Assembly (NCBI GenBank): GCA_041748655.1
Contig: JBGTCV010000043.1
Coordinates: 62,001-126,000, forward strand
Source of the DNA: Leptofilum sp041748655
GTDB lineage: Bacteria; Chloroflexota; Anaerolineae; Promineifilales; Promineifilaceae
Direction: 5' to 3'
Length of the DNA stretch: 64,000 nucleotides
In this document: positions 26,295 through 33,950 of the stretch, piece after piece
Layout of the letters: every line of letters starts with the position of its first letter
Position numbering within the stretch: the stretch's first letter is position 1
Made by a program: the position numbers and the translations under genes
The notes under the pieces: model-generated
The model's database searches: none
Seen by the model: only the letters and a program-made list of their open reading frames with translations
What the model was told of the DNA's origin: nothing

Positions 26295-27008
26295 GATGGA
26301 GCCAAACAGTATGGATTTTATGAAACAGGAACAGACGTCGACTTTAGGTGAAGCACGAATTATTGCAAGGCCGTAATTTCTTCATCCCCCTACATCTACT
26401 TGAGCTGACCGCCGGGCCATATCCCATTGTGGCAAAATAGAGTGGGACACTTCAGACTCAGAATCCAGCGAAGCTTCGCCTCAAACCTGAGAACTTGAGA
26501 ATTGTTGTATTTACATAGACCCTTTTTCCTCATATAATGATTTATAGATGATCTTGAGTCTGGCAAAAATAGATCCTACCCCGAGCAACACACGACAATT
26601 GCTGAATTGTCCTATACCGGTAACGCTATGAAACACTCGTGTCCAGTGTGATTTATTTCTTTATTAGGGATTCAGACAATTCATTGTCAGTAGCAAAAAG
26701 TTGTGAGTCTGTTGAAGCATTATGTTATCAAAAGTAGTGGCTCCTGTGAGCCAGAGCAGCCCCAGGTGCCTACTACATCTCGGCAACATCTTCTTCAATT
26801 GTTTCTGAAACGAACGGGAAGGAAAACACACCCACGATTTCTTCAATGTAGCCTTGTGGCACCTCTGTGACGCCTAGCCTTTTATGTTTTCTACATCGCC
26901 GGATTTCTCGACCGGAGCAAACAAAGCAACTGGTACAAGAGTCTATTTTGCCTAGTTTGTTGCCAACAGCTGTGACTGGCGCAACGGAAATGAGTCAGAG
27001 GAAAGAGA
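26295..27008. other. Gene-poor AT-rich gap before the eCIS regulator
   Basis: About 710 bp with only short, unlikely reading frames and no ACGGCCGT copies. No attachment-site copy of the tRNA 3' end was found here. The segment probably holds the promoter of the BTAD regulator, but no clear box was identified. Confidence 0.5.
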
Positions 27009-27836
27009 GTGAACACTGCCTGGTTACAAAATGAGACTGGCGGCCATAGCTCAATTGATCCCAACGATAACAGAACTGGTTGGTCCATCTTGATCTGCCT
27101 GTTGGGTCATTTTCGCGTTTTGCGAGCTGACCAGCCAGTAAGCTTGCAGAGCGAAAAAGCCAGAATGCTTCTAAGCCATCTGGGATTACAGCATCAAGAA
27201 GCTGTCCCGCGCGAATGGTTATTGGAGACATTATGGCCGGAACACGCTCCAATTCTAGCCAGCCAGTCGCTCAATAGCCTAGTATATAGCTTACGCAAAT
27301 CGCTGGGTGGTGACAACCACGACAATGCCCCTATCCTCCACGAGGGCGGTTACTATCGGTTAAATAAAGAGGCAGGCGTGGGCATAGACGTGGCCTGTTT
27401 TGAAAGCCTGGTTAAGTCGGGTGACCAGCGCCTATTGGCTAACCATCTACCAAAGGCCGTTACCTTCTATGCGCAGGCGGTCGATTTCTATCGGGGTGAC
27501 TTGTGTGCGGGCACAGACATCAACAGCGTGATGGCGCGTGAACGGCTGCGCGCTCATTTTCTAACCGTGTTGGCGCGTCTGGCAGATTATTATTTTTCGG
27601 TGGATGAATACGGCCATTGCCTGCACTACGCCGACAGGCTCCTACAAAACGATGCCTGCCGCGAAGACGCCCACCGGTTGTTGATGCGCTGCTACATGCG
27701 CCAGGGTGAGCGCGCCCAGGCGCTGCGCCAGTATCGTCTGTGCGAGAGCATTCTGCGCGCTAAATTCGATGCCGTGCCCGAGGGGCGCACAACCCTGTTA
27801 TTTGATCAGGTGCGACTGAACCCCGACACGATTTAA
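27009..27836 (+). CDS. SARP-like BTAD transcriptional regulator of the eCIS island
   Basis: A 275-residue protein from GTG 27009, with GAGGAAAG just upstream. Residues ~28-125 are a winged-helix (Trans_reg_C-like) DNA-binding domain: LLGHFRVLRADQPV, then SLVYSLRKSLGG. Residues ~135-265 form the bacterial transcriptional activation domain with TPR-like helices (DVACFESLVKSG and REDAHRLLMRCYMRQGERAQALRQY). This is the minimal SARP architecture known to activate promoters through direct repeats spaced 11 bp apart. Just such an array begins six bases after its stop codon. It is the first gene of the island and the most likely activator of the injection-system operon. No sensor or ATPase domain is attached. 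Confidence 0.85.
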   Translation: MNTAWLQNETGGHSSIDPNDNRTGWSILICLLGHFRVLRADQPVSLQSEKARMLLSHLGLQHQEAVPREWLLETLWPEHAPILASQSLNSLVYSLRKSLGGDNHDNAPILHEGGYYRLNKEAGVGIDVACFESLVKSGDQRLLANHLPKAVTFYAQAVDFYRGDLCAGTDINSVMARERLRAHFLTVLARLADYYFSVDEYGHCLHYADRLLQNDACREDAHRLLMRCYMRQGERAQALRQYRLCESILRAKFDAVPEGRTTLLFDQVRLNPDTI

Positions 27837-27841
27837 TCCCA

Positions 27842-27918
27842 CTTCAGTCATTCTTCATTCAAACTTCATTCTCAACTCAGTCATATTTCACGCTGGCTTC
27901 AGGCACGACCGTTACACT
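27842..27918 (+). promoter_or_regulatory. Six 11-bp-phased direct repeats and promoter of the eCIS operon
   Basis: Octamers start at 27842, 27853, 27864, 27875, 27886 and 27897: CTTCAGTC, CTTCATTC, CTTCATTC, ACTCAGTC, TTTCACGC, CTTCAGGC. All have T-C-A at positions 3-5 and C at position 8. A -10-like TACACT (27913-27918) begins eight bases after the last repeat. SARP activators bind repeats with this spacing and this distance from the -10, so this is a strong candidate operator for the adjacent regulator. Confidence 0.75.
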
Positions 27919-27984
27919 ACCGGTTATGCTCTGTGAAGCCATAGATATTTAAAGCCGACTTTTGCCGAGAAACTTGAGAACCTC

Positions 27985-28191
27985 ATGCAAAATCATCTTG
28001 CGGATAAACACCAGGTTGCCTTGGTGCTGCGCCTGACAGTAGACGGACAGGGGCAGCTAGTGCATGGCGAAGTGGTGGCGTTGGCGGGAGAGGTAATCGG
28101 CCGTTTTGCTACCTGGCCTACCCTGATACATGCCCTCCAAACGTGGCTGACCAACCACCAGGAAGCTGATCGGCGAGAACCATCTCAGTAA
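27985..28191 (+). CDS. Small protein at the head of the eCIS operon
   Basis: A 68-residue soluble protein from ATG 27985, about 60 bases after the predicted transcription start. It has a beta-rich first half (VALVLRLTVDGQGQLVHGEVV), a short GRFATWPTLIHALQTWLTNH helix and a charged tail. It looks like a small OmpR/ABC-unrelated fold and I do not recognise the family. Position suggests a structural accessory or regulator of the injection system. It is followed within 64 bases by the coiled-coil gene. Confidence 0.55.
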   Translation: MQNHLADKHQVALVLRLTVDGQGQLVHGEVVALAGEVIGRFATWPTLIHALQTWLTNHQEADRREPSQ

Positions 28192-28254
28192 TCGTTCATG
28201 TACCCACTCGCGATTTCGAATCGGGGCTTTCCTACCAAAGAGGAGTTGACTACC

Positions 28255-29088
28255 ATGACAGTTAAGGGCGATTCGGATGAAGAATTAGTCAAAGATTTGG
28301 AAACACTCGAAAATGAAATCAGGTGTCTAGAAGAGGCGATGAAGGGCCATACCAATAGCTTGAACGAGGGACAAAACAAACTTAAGGCGTTGCGTAACCG
28401 GGCAAAACCCATTCAGCAGCGCATCAGCCGCCTTGAGACGGGCAGAGCTTCCCAAGAGGCCCAGGCGAGTGCCAGCCAACAGGCAATCGAGGGAGCGACG
28501 GAATTCCACAAATCCTTGTTAGCCAAATTAGAGGCAGAACTTCCCAAAGGCACTCAGGAAGACATAGAAAAGGCGCGGAAACCATCACCTGAAATCGAGA
28601 AAATGTGGGGCGCAATAGAGGAGATTGACAAAAAGATAAGCACTCAGGCAGAGCTGCGGCAAGAAAAGCAAAAGGAAGCTAAAGAAGCTGAAGCCAGGGT
28701 AGACAGCCTCTTACAAGAGATCCAGTTGCTGCCACAAGCTCTCAAAGAGATTTCGGCGCGTGTGGCCAAGTTACGTGCAGCAGTAGAAACGGCCGCTAAA
28801 GCAGGCCAGGTTCGCAAAAGTTATTACCTGGCATTACAGCTAAAAGATGAGTTAGCGAGCTCAGAGGAGTTCATCAGTGCCCAGGAGGAAAGAAGCAATG
28901 AACTGCACCGGCAAGTTAACGAGACCTGGCGCAAGGCGAAGGAGGCCAACAATGAGAGCGCTCAAGCTGAGATTAAATTGCAGGAACTACGGGAAAAGCG
29001 GCTGGAAAAAGAAGCAGAGCTGAAAGAGAAAGAACAGGAGCGCAATAGAGAGCTGGAGGATTTATTGACTTCCTCCCTGGTCGCATGA
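28255..29088 (+). CDS. Long coiled-coil protein of the eCIS operon
   Basis: A 277-residue protein. ATG 28255 is chosen because GAGGAG lies nine bases before it; an ATG at 28198 lacks such a site. Almost the whole length is charged heptad-type helix (Glu/Lys/Ala/Leu rich) in two or three coiled-coil blocks, with a Pro-containing break near residues 100-112 (EKARKPSPEIEKMW). There is no membrane segment and no catalytic motif. Because the island shows no other tape-measure candidate, it could set tube length or act as an assembly chaperone, but at this length a fully helical ruler would be short. Function is unknown. It lies 48 bp before the sheath gene. Confidence 0.7.
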   Translation: MTVKGDSDEELVKDLETLENEIRCLEEAMKGHTNSLNEGQNKLKALRNRAKPIQQRISRLETGRASQEAQASASQQAIEGATEFHKSLLAKLEAELPKGTQEDIEKARKPSPEIEKMWGAIEEIDKKISTQAELRQEKQKEAKEAEARVDSLLQEIQLLPQALKEISARVAKLRAAVETAAKAGQVRKSYYLALQLKDELASSEEFISAQEERSNELHRQVNETWRKAKEANNESAQAEIKLQELREKRLEKEAELKEKEQERNRELEDLLTSSLVA

Positions 29089-29136
29089 GGCGCCACTGAT
29101 AACCAGATCAAAGTATACCAATAAGGAGAGTATGCC

Positions 29137-30717
29137 ATGCCAGTTACCCCCACCTATCCCGGTGTGTATATTGAAGAAGTGCCCAGCGGCGTCAGGACCA
29201 TCACTGGGGTTGCCACTTCGATTACGGCCTTTATCGGCCGTGCCAAACGTGGCCCTACCGACATGGATGGCCCCCGAACAATCAATAACTACGGCGACTT
29301 TGAACGGCTCTACGGAGGTCTGTGGGCCGAAAGTGCCCTCGGTTTTGCTGTGCGCGATTTTTACCTCAATGGTGGTAGTCAGGCCCTGATTGTGCGTCTC
29401 TATCATCCCGCAGAAGACGATAGTCCAAGTGAAGCTACCCTGGATGCCAATGGCCTGGTACTGAAAGCGGCTTACCCAGGTACTTGGGGCAACTATCTCC
29501 GAGCGCGTGTGGATCACAACACCCGCCCATTACAACCTGGCGAAGTTGAGGATAGTTTATTCAATCTGAGCATTATGGATGAAAAAACGGGTGAACTAGA
29601 ACAGTTCCGCAATTTATCTATTACGCCAGGAAACCCACGCCAGGCCGACAAAGTTCTTCTCAATGAATCGCGGCTGGTACGAACCACATTACCCGGAGGA
29701 CGCCCGGAAGCTCATCCTGACCCGGCTCCTGGGCAAAATCCCTGGGCAGAAAACGATCCCGCTACCAATAGTAAAGCCGACGACGAGGATCAAGCCTCTG
29801 ATGGCGAGGCTCTCATCCAGGATGATTTTATAGGTGGAGGCAAGGAAGGCGCCAAAGAGGGTTTGTATTCATTAGAAAAAGCCGACCTCTTTAATTTGCT
29901 TTGTCTGCCACCTTACCTGGCAGCCGGGGATGTTGATACGGGCCTGGTAACGGCCGCTGCCAGTTATTGTGAAAAGCGGCGGGCCATGCTGTTGGTAGAT
30001 CCCCGTAGTAACTGGACAAACAAAGAACAAGCTAAAAGTGGGATTACTACCGGAGTGGGTACCGTCAGTAAAAACGCGGCTCTCTTCTTTCCACGTCTGC
30101 GCCAACCCAATTCTCTGAGAGACAATCAGATGGAGGATTTTGCCCCCTGTGGCGCAGTGGCCGGCATTTTTGCCCGCACCGATAGCCAACGCGGTGTCTG
30201 GAAAGCGCCCGCCGGCCTGGAAGCAACCCTGGTGGGTGTGCCGCAGCTCAGCGTCCCTCTGACCGATGCCGAAAATGGCGAACTGAACCCCTTAGGCGTC
30301 AATTGTTTGCGCTCTATGCCGGCTGCCGGCCGCGTAGTGTGGGGGGCGCGCACCTTGCAGGGGGATGACCGGCTGGCCTCGGAATGGAAATACATCCCGG
30401 TGCGTCGCCTGGCCCTGTTCATCGAAGAAAGCCTTTACCGGGGCACACACTGGGTCGTCTTTGAACCCAACGACGAGCCTCTCTGGGCGCAAATCAGGCT
30501 GAACGTAGGCGCATTCATGCACAACCTCTTCCGCCAGGGGGCGTTCCAGGGCAGCACCCCACGCGATGCCTATCTCGTCAAATGCGACAAGGAAACGACG
30601 ACCCAGAATGACATCAACCTGGGTATCGTCAATATTGTGGTTGGCTTTGCGCCCCTGAAACCGGCCGAGTTCGTCATCATCAAGCTCCAGCAATTGGCTG
30701 GCCAGATCGTAAGTTAA
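29137..30717 (+). CDS. eCIS contractile sheath protein
   Basis: A 526-residue phage-type tail sheath protein (Afp2/Pvc2 class). The N-terminal PTYPGVYIEEVPSGVRTI and ITAFIGRAKRGP motifs and the C-terminal sheath domain (GVNCLRSMPAAGRVVWGARTL near 385, FIEESLYRGTHWVVFEPND near 430, and a final LGIVNIVVGFAPLKPAEFVIIKLQQL) are all typical. Residues ~185-245 form a polar, Asp/Glu/Gly-rich insert that probably faces outward. The sheath contracts to drive the inner tube into the target. Only one sheath gene is present, unlike Photorhabdus or Serratia systems with three. It is followed ten bases later by the tube gene. Confidence 0.95.
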   Translation: MPVTPTYPGVYIEEVPSGVRTITGVATSITAFIGRAKRGPTDMDGPRTINNYGDFERLYGGLWAESALGFAVRDFYLNGGSQALIVRLYHPAEDDSPSEATLDANGLVLKAAYPGTWGNYLRARVDHNTRPLQPGEVEDSLFNLSIMDEKTGELEQFRNLSITPGNPRQADKVLLNESRLVRTTLPGGRPEAHPDPAPGQNPWAENDPATNSKADDEDQASDGEALIQDDFIGGGKEGAKEGLYSLEKADLFNLLCLPPYLAAGDVDTGLVTAAASYCEKRRAMLLVDPRSNWTNKEQAKSGITTGVGTVSKNAALFFPRLRQPNSLRDNQMEDFAPCGAVAGIFARTDSQRGVWKAPAGLEATLVGVPQLSVPLTDAENGELNPLGVNCLRSMPAAGRVVWGARTLQGDDRLASEWKYIPVRRLALFIEESLYRGTHWVVFEPNDEPLWAQIRLNVGAFMHNLFRQGAFQGSTPRDAYLVKCDKETTTQNDINLGIVNIVVGFAPLKPAEFVIIKLQQLAGQIVS

Positions 30718-30727
30718 GGAGGTAAAC

Positions 30728-31243
30728 GTGGCTCAATTTAGCGTCAACCCGCAGCGTTTTGATCCCTATAAGAATTTTAAGTTCCGCGTCAAGTGGGACG
30801 GCCGTTACGTCGCCGGCGTCAGCAAAATCGGCGCGCTCAAGTGGACGAAGGAAGTAGTGGAACACCGTGAAGGCGGTGACCCCAGTTCGAGCCGGAAATC
30901 GCCCGGCCGCACCAAGTATGAAGCCATTACCCTGGAACGCGGCGTTACCCATGACCTTGAATTCGAGCAGTGGGCCAACAAGGTGTGGAATTTTGGTACC
31001 GGCTTGGGCGCAGAAGTGTCGCTTAAGAATTTCCGCAAAGATATCATCATCGAGCTGTACAACGAAGCCGGTCAACTAGCCATCGCCTATAAAATCTATC
31101 GCTGCTGGGTCTCCGAGTACCAGGCCATGCCCGACCTCGACGCCAACGCCAACGCCGTCGCTATTCAGACGTTGAAACTGGAAAACGAAGGCTGGGAGCG
31201 TGATCTGGAAGTAGTCGAGCCGAGCGAGCCAGAGTTTAGCTAA
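30728..31243 (+). CDS. eCIS inner tube protein
   Basis: A 171-residue T4 gp19-like tail tube protein (Afp1/Pvc1 class). It starts at GTG 30728 with AAGGAGG upstream. Typical features are PYKNFKFRVKWDGRYVAGVSK at the N-terminus, EVVEHREGGDPSSSRKSPGRTKYEAITLERGVTHD in the middle, and IYRCWVSEYQAMPDLDANANAVAIQTLKLENEGWERD at the end. Hexamer rings of it stack to make the tube that carries cargo. Only one tube gene is seen. It holds the first ACGGCCGT copy of the island. Confidence 0.95.
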   Translation: MAQFSVNPQRFDPYKNFKFRVKWDGRYVAGVSKIGALKWTKEVVEHREGGDPSSSRKSPGRTKYEAITLERGVTHDLEFEQWANKVWNFGTGLGAEVSLKNFRKDIIIELYNEAGQLAIAYKIYRCWVSEYQAMPDLDANANAVAIQTLKLENEGWERDLEVVEPSEPEFS

Positions 31244-31245
31244 CC

Positions 31246-31986
31246 ATGCAGCCTTTAGCCGCCGCCCAGCTATTGACCATTTGGGAACAGGGGTTGGCGC
31301 AGACGCCGGCGCAGTGGGCGCTGGCGCTGTTGGCCGCTGCCTGCCCCGATGAACCGGCCGACGCTCTGGGGCAGTTAAACATTGGCGCGCGCGACGGCCG
31401 TTTGCTGACCCTGCGCGAATGGACCTTTGGCCCCCAACTGGCCTGCCTGGCCGCCTGCCCCCAATGCGGCGAAAAGCTGGAACTTGCCTTCACCACCGCC
31501 AACATTCGTGTCTGGCCGGTAGTAGAAACGGCCGCTGCCCCCACCCACACCCTGGCGCACGACAGCTACACTATCCACTTTCGCCTGCCCAACAGCCTGG
31601 ACGCAACGGCCGTTCTCAGCGACCACGACGCCAACGCCAACCAACGCCTGCTCTTCCAAGGCTGCCTGCTGGAAGCCTATCACGAAGATGAGCGGGTGAC
31701 AGCCGATGCCCTACCCGATGCGGTGGTCGAAGCCGTCATCGCCCAGATGGCCGAGGCTGACCCCCAGGCCGACACGCAGTTGGCTTTAGACTGCCCGGCT
31801 TGTGGCCATCACTGGTCGGCCGCCTTCGACATTGTCACCTTCTTTTGGGCAGAGCTCAACACCTGGGCTTACCGGGCGCTGCACGAAGTTCATTTATTAG
31901 CCTGCGCCTATGGCTGGCGCGAGGCCGACATTTTGGCCCTGTCGCCCTGGCGGCGGCAGCTTTATTTGGAGATGGTACGGCTATGA
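31246..31986 (+). CDS. T4-type baseplate/assembly protein with two Zn-ribbon-like Cys pairs
   Basis: A 246-residue protein of the T4 baseplate protein class often placed after the tube gene in injection-system loci. An N-terminal helical part (LAAAQLLTIWEQGLAQTPAQWALALLAAACPDEP) is followed by a CLAACPQCGEKL motif near residue 65 and a second Cys pair (DCPACGHHW) near 185. Together they could bind one or two zinc ions. The C-terminus (WAELNTWAYRALHEVHLLACAYGWREADILALSPWRRQLYLEM) is conserved in the class. Its stop overlaps the next start (ATGAG), showing translational coupling. Likely a chaperone-like part of baseplate assembly. Confidence 0.75.
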   Translation: MQPLAAAQLLTIWEQGLAQTPAQWALALLAAACPDEPADALGQLNIGARDGRLLTLREWTFGPQLACLAACPQCGEKLELAFTTANIRVWPVVETAAAPTHTLAHDSYTIHFRLPNSLDATAVLSDHDANANQRLLFQGCLLEAYHEDERVTADALPDAVVEAVIAQMAEADPQADTQLALDCPACGHHWSAAFDIVTFFWAELNTWAYRALHEVHLLACAYGWREADILALSPWRRQLYLEMVRL

Positions 31987-32660
31987 GTAATTACCTGGCG
32001 AACCTGGCGACCAGAAGTGCGGGCCAAGAAATGCCGCTCCAGCCCCGGCCGGTCTCCTTATTTGAACCGTGGCCTGGGGTTGGGATGGGAGCGCTGCCTG
32101 TACTGATCTCGCCTGTTGTTGGTGAAGAGGGCGAGGCGTGGGAAACGGCCGTTGCCGCAACACCCCCCACGCCGGCGCCTGTCCCGCCAACTGTCAACGC
32201 GCCACAAATGGTCTGGCAAACGGCCGTTCCACCCCACTACACGCCGCCTGAACCACCAATGCCCACCCTGCACCCAGAGCGACCACCCGCATCCATCACC
32301 ACCACCATCCACGCCGCCGCCCAACAACAGCCCATCCAACCGGCCGCCTTGCCGCCGGCTGCCCCGCCGCTGCCCCCTGCCGTTCACCCGCAAGCCGCTG
32401 CCGGTAACGGCCGTTCGCCTGCCTCATCACCTCCATCACCCATCACCATCACGTCCACGCAAGTAGTACCACAGCCCCCGACAAATCCAGGCCAACCTCC
32501 ATCCATTCACAATTCACAATTCACAATTCCTTCCTCAGCCGCCCGAACCCGCGCCCATCATTCAAGTGACCATCGGCCGCATCGAAGTGCGGGCCACGCC
32601 GCCGCCACCAACAGTACGCGAGAAAAGGCAATCGCCGTCGCCGGCCATGAGCCTGGATGA
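31983..32660 (+). CDS. Proline-rich eCIS protein, out of frame at a heptamer repeat
   Basis: As it stands the frame gives 225 residues. The N-terminus (MSNYLANLATRS, RPVSLFEPWPG) is followed by a long Pro/Ala/Thr region. After a 3-copy ATTCACA array at 32505 the frame reads unnatural sequence to a stop at 32660. Removing one 7-bp unit restores a frame that continues PQPPEPAPIIQVTIGRIEVRA and ends SLDEYLRQRNGDQR at the TGA 32692-32694. That stop overlaps the next ATG in the same ATGA manner as other genes of the operon. The true product is therefore ~235 residues and the gene is off in this sequence, by slippage or by error. Similar proteins sit between baseplate protein and Pvc16-like genes in other loci; role unknown. 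Confidence 0.75.
   Translation: MSNYLANLATRSAGQEMPLQPRPVSLFEPWPGVGMGALPVLISPVVGEEGEAWETAVAATPPTPAPVPPTVNAPQMVWQTAVPPHYTPPEPPMPTLHPERPPASITTTIHAAAQQQPIQPAALPPAAPPLPPAVHPQAAAGNGRSPASSPPSPITITSTQVVPQPPTNPGQPPSIHNSQFTIPSSAARTRAHHSSDHRPHRSAGHAAATNSTREKAIAVAGHEPG
32505..32525. repeat. Three tandem ATTCACA heptamers
   Basis: Perfect 7-bp units at 32505, 32512 and 32519, followed by a partial ATTC. One unit shifts the reading frame by one base, exactly the shift needed to join the two halves of the overlapping gene. Confidence 0.9.
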
Positions 32661-32690
32661 GTATTTGCGCCAGCGAAACGGGGATCAACG

Positions 32691-33950
32691 ATGAGCAACT
32701 ACCTGGCTATCGCTACAGTGACCGCAGGGCTGGTGCAGCTTCTGAACAAGTCTGTAGGCAGCGACGTGAACGGGGCCATTGTCACCAGTGTGCGCCCCAA
32801 TGCCAACGGCAACGACCTGCCCATCACAGGCGTAAACCTGTACCTGTACCAGGTGATGCCAAACAGCCATTGGCGCAACGAAGATCTGCCCACGCGCCGC
32901 GCCAACGGCCAGGTCGTACAGCGGCCGCGTCTGGCCCTGGACTTGCACTACCTCTTTTCCTTCTACGGCGACGACAGTGAGTGGCAGCCGCAGCGGGTGC
33001 TGGGGAGTACCCTGCGTACACTGCACACACAGCCGCAGCTTACCCGCCATGAGATAGACGATGCCATCAAAGACCCCCTTTTGGCCGCTTCTAACCTGGC
33101 CGACGAGACGGAACTGGTCAAGTTGACGCCCCTGTCGTTGACGCTGGACGAACTCTCCAAGCTGTGGTCGGTCTTTTTTCAGTTGCCATACGTACTTTCG
33201 GTAGCTTATCAGGCCACAGTCGTCTTCATCGAAAGCGAAGAGACGCCGCGCCTGTCGCTGCCGGTGCGCCAGCGCAACCTCTACGTGATGCCCTTCCGCC
33301 AGCCGCTCATTGAGACGGCCGCCGCCGAAGGAGGCGTCAATGCGCCGCTGCTCGTGGGCGGAACGCTGGTCATTCGCGGCCAAAATTTGCGCGGCGATGT
33401 TACGCAGGTGCGCCTGGGTGAGAATGTGGTCACGCCCACGGCCGTTACCAGCACCGAAATTCGCCTGACCCTGGCTGATCCGCCTTTCCTACCTGGCGAC
33501 CTTCATGCCGGGATACAGGGGGTGCAGGTGATTCACAACTTGCAACTGGGCACGCCGCCCGAACCGCACTACGGATTTGAGTCCAACGTGGCTCCCTTTG
33601 TCTTACGGCCGTCCATCACCGCACCCGTAACGGCCGATAACGTGCAAAACAACGTTGACAACATTAACCTACGCCAGGCAAACATCACCGTGTCGGTCAA
33701 CCCACCGATAGGTAAGAAACAGCGTGTCATTTTGTTGCTAAACGAAAAGGTACAGGAGAAGCCGCTCAGCTACACCTTCCTGGCCGGGACGCGTGATGCC
33801 GACGTGAGTGCCATCACCATTCCGGTACGCGGTGTTAAACCCGGCGCGTATCTGGTCCGCCTCCAGGTGGACGGCGCCGAAACGCTTTTGCAGGTAGACC
33901 CTGACCCGGACAACCCGCAGTTCACTGGCCCGGAGGTTGTCATTCCATGA
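32691..33950 (+). CDS. Pvc16-like tail terminator (DUF4255) with IPT-like domains
   Basis: A 419-residue protein. Residues 1-190 are the Pvc16 N-terminal (DUF4255) domain: NYLAIATVTAGLVQLLNKSV, NLYLYQVMPNSHWRNEDLPTRR and LDLHYLFSFYGDD. The domain caps the sheath/tube end in Photorhabdus and Serratia systems. Residues ~205-419 form two beta-sandwich (IPT/TIG-like) domains, longer than the shortest homologues (GTLVIRGQNLRGDVTQVRLG and IPVRGVKPGAYLVRLQVDGAE). Its start overlaps the in-frame end expected for the proline-rich gene, and its stop overlaps the AAA+ ATPase start (ATGA). Confidence 0.88.
   Translation: MSNYLAIATVTAGLVQLLNKSVGSDVNGAIVTSVRPNANGNDLPITGVNLYLYQVMPNSHWRNEDLPTRRANGQVVQRPRLALDLHYLFSFYGDDSEWQPQRVLGSTLRTLHTQPQLTRHEIDDAIKDPLLAASNLADETELVKLTPLSLTLDELSKLWSVFFQLPYVLSVAYQATVVFIESEETPRLSLPVRQRNLYVMPFRQPLIETAAAEGGVNAPLLVGGTLVIRGQNLRGDVTQVRLGENVVTPTAVTSTEIRLTLADPPFLPGDLHAGIQGVQVIHNLQLGTPPEPHYGFESNVAPFVLRPSITAPVTADNVQNNVDNINLRQANITVSVNPPIGKKQRVILLLNEKVQEKPLSYTFLAGTRDADVSAITIPVRGVKPGAYLVRLQVDGAETLLQVDPDPDNPQFTGPEVVIP

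Noticed and set aside
26664..26846. Short frames in the gap after the tRNA
   Set aside because: None has a Shine-Dalgarno, family motif or plausible composition; treated as non-coding.
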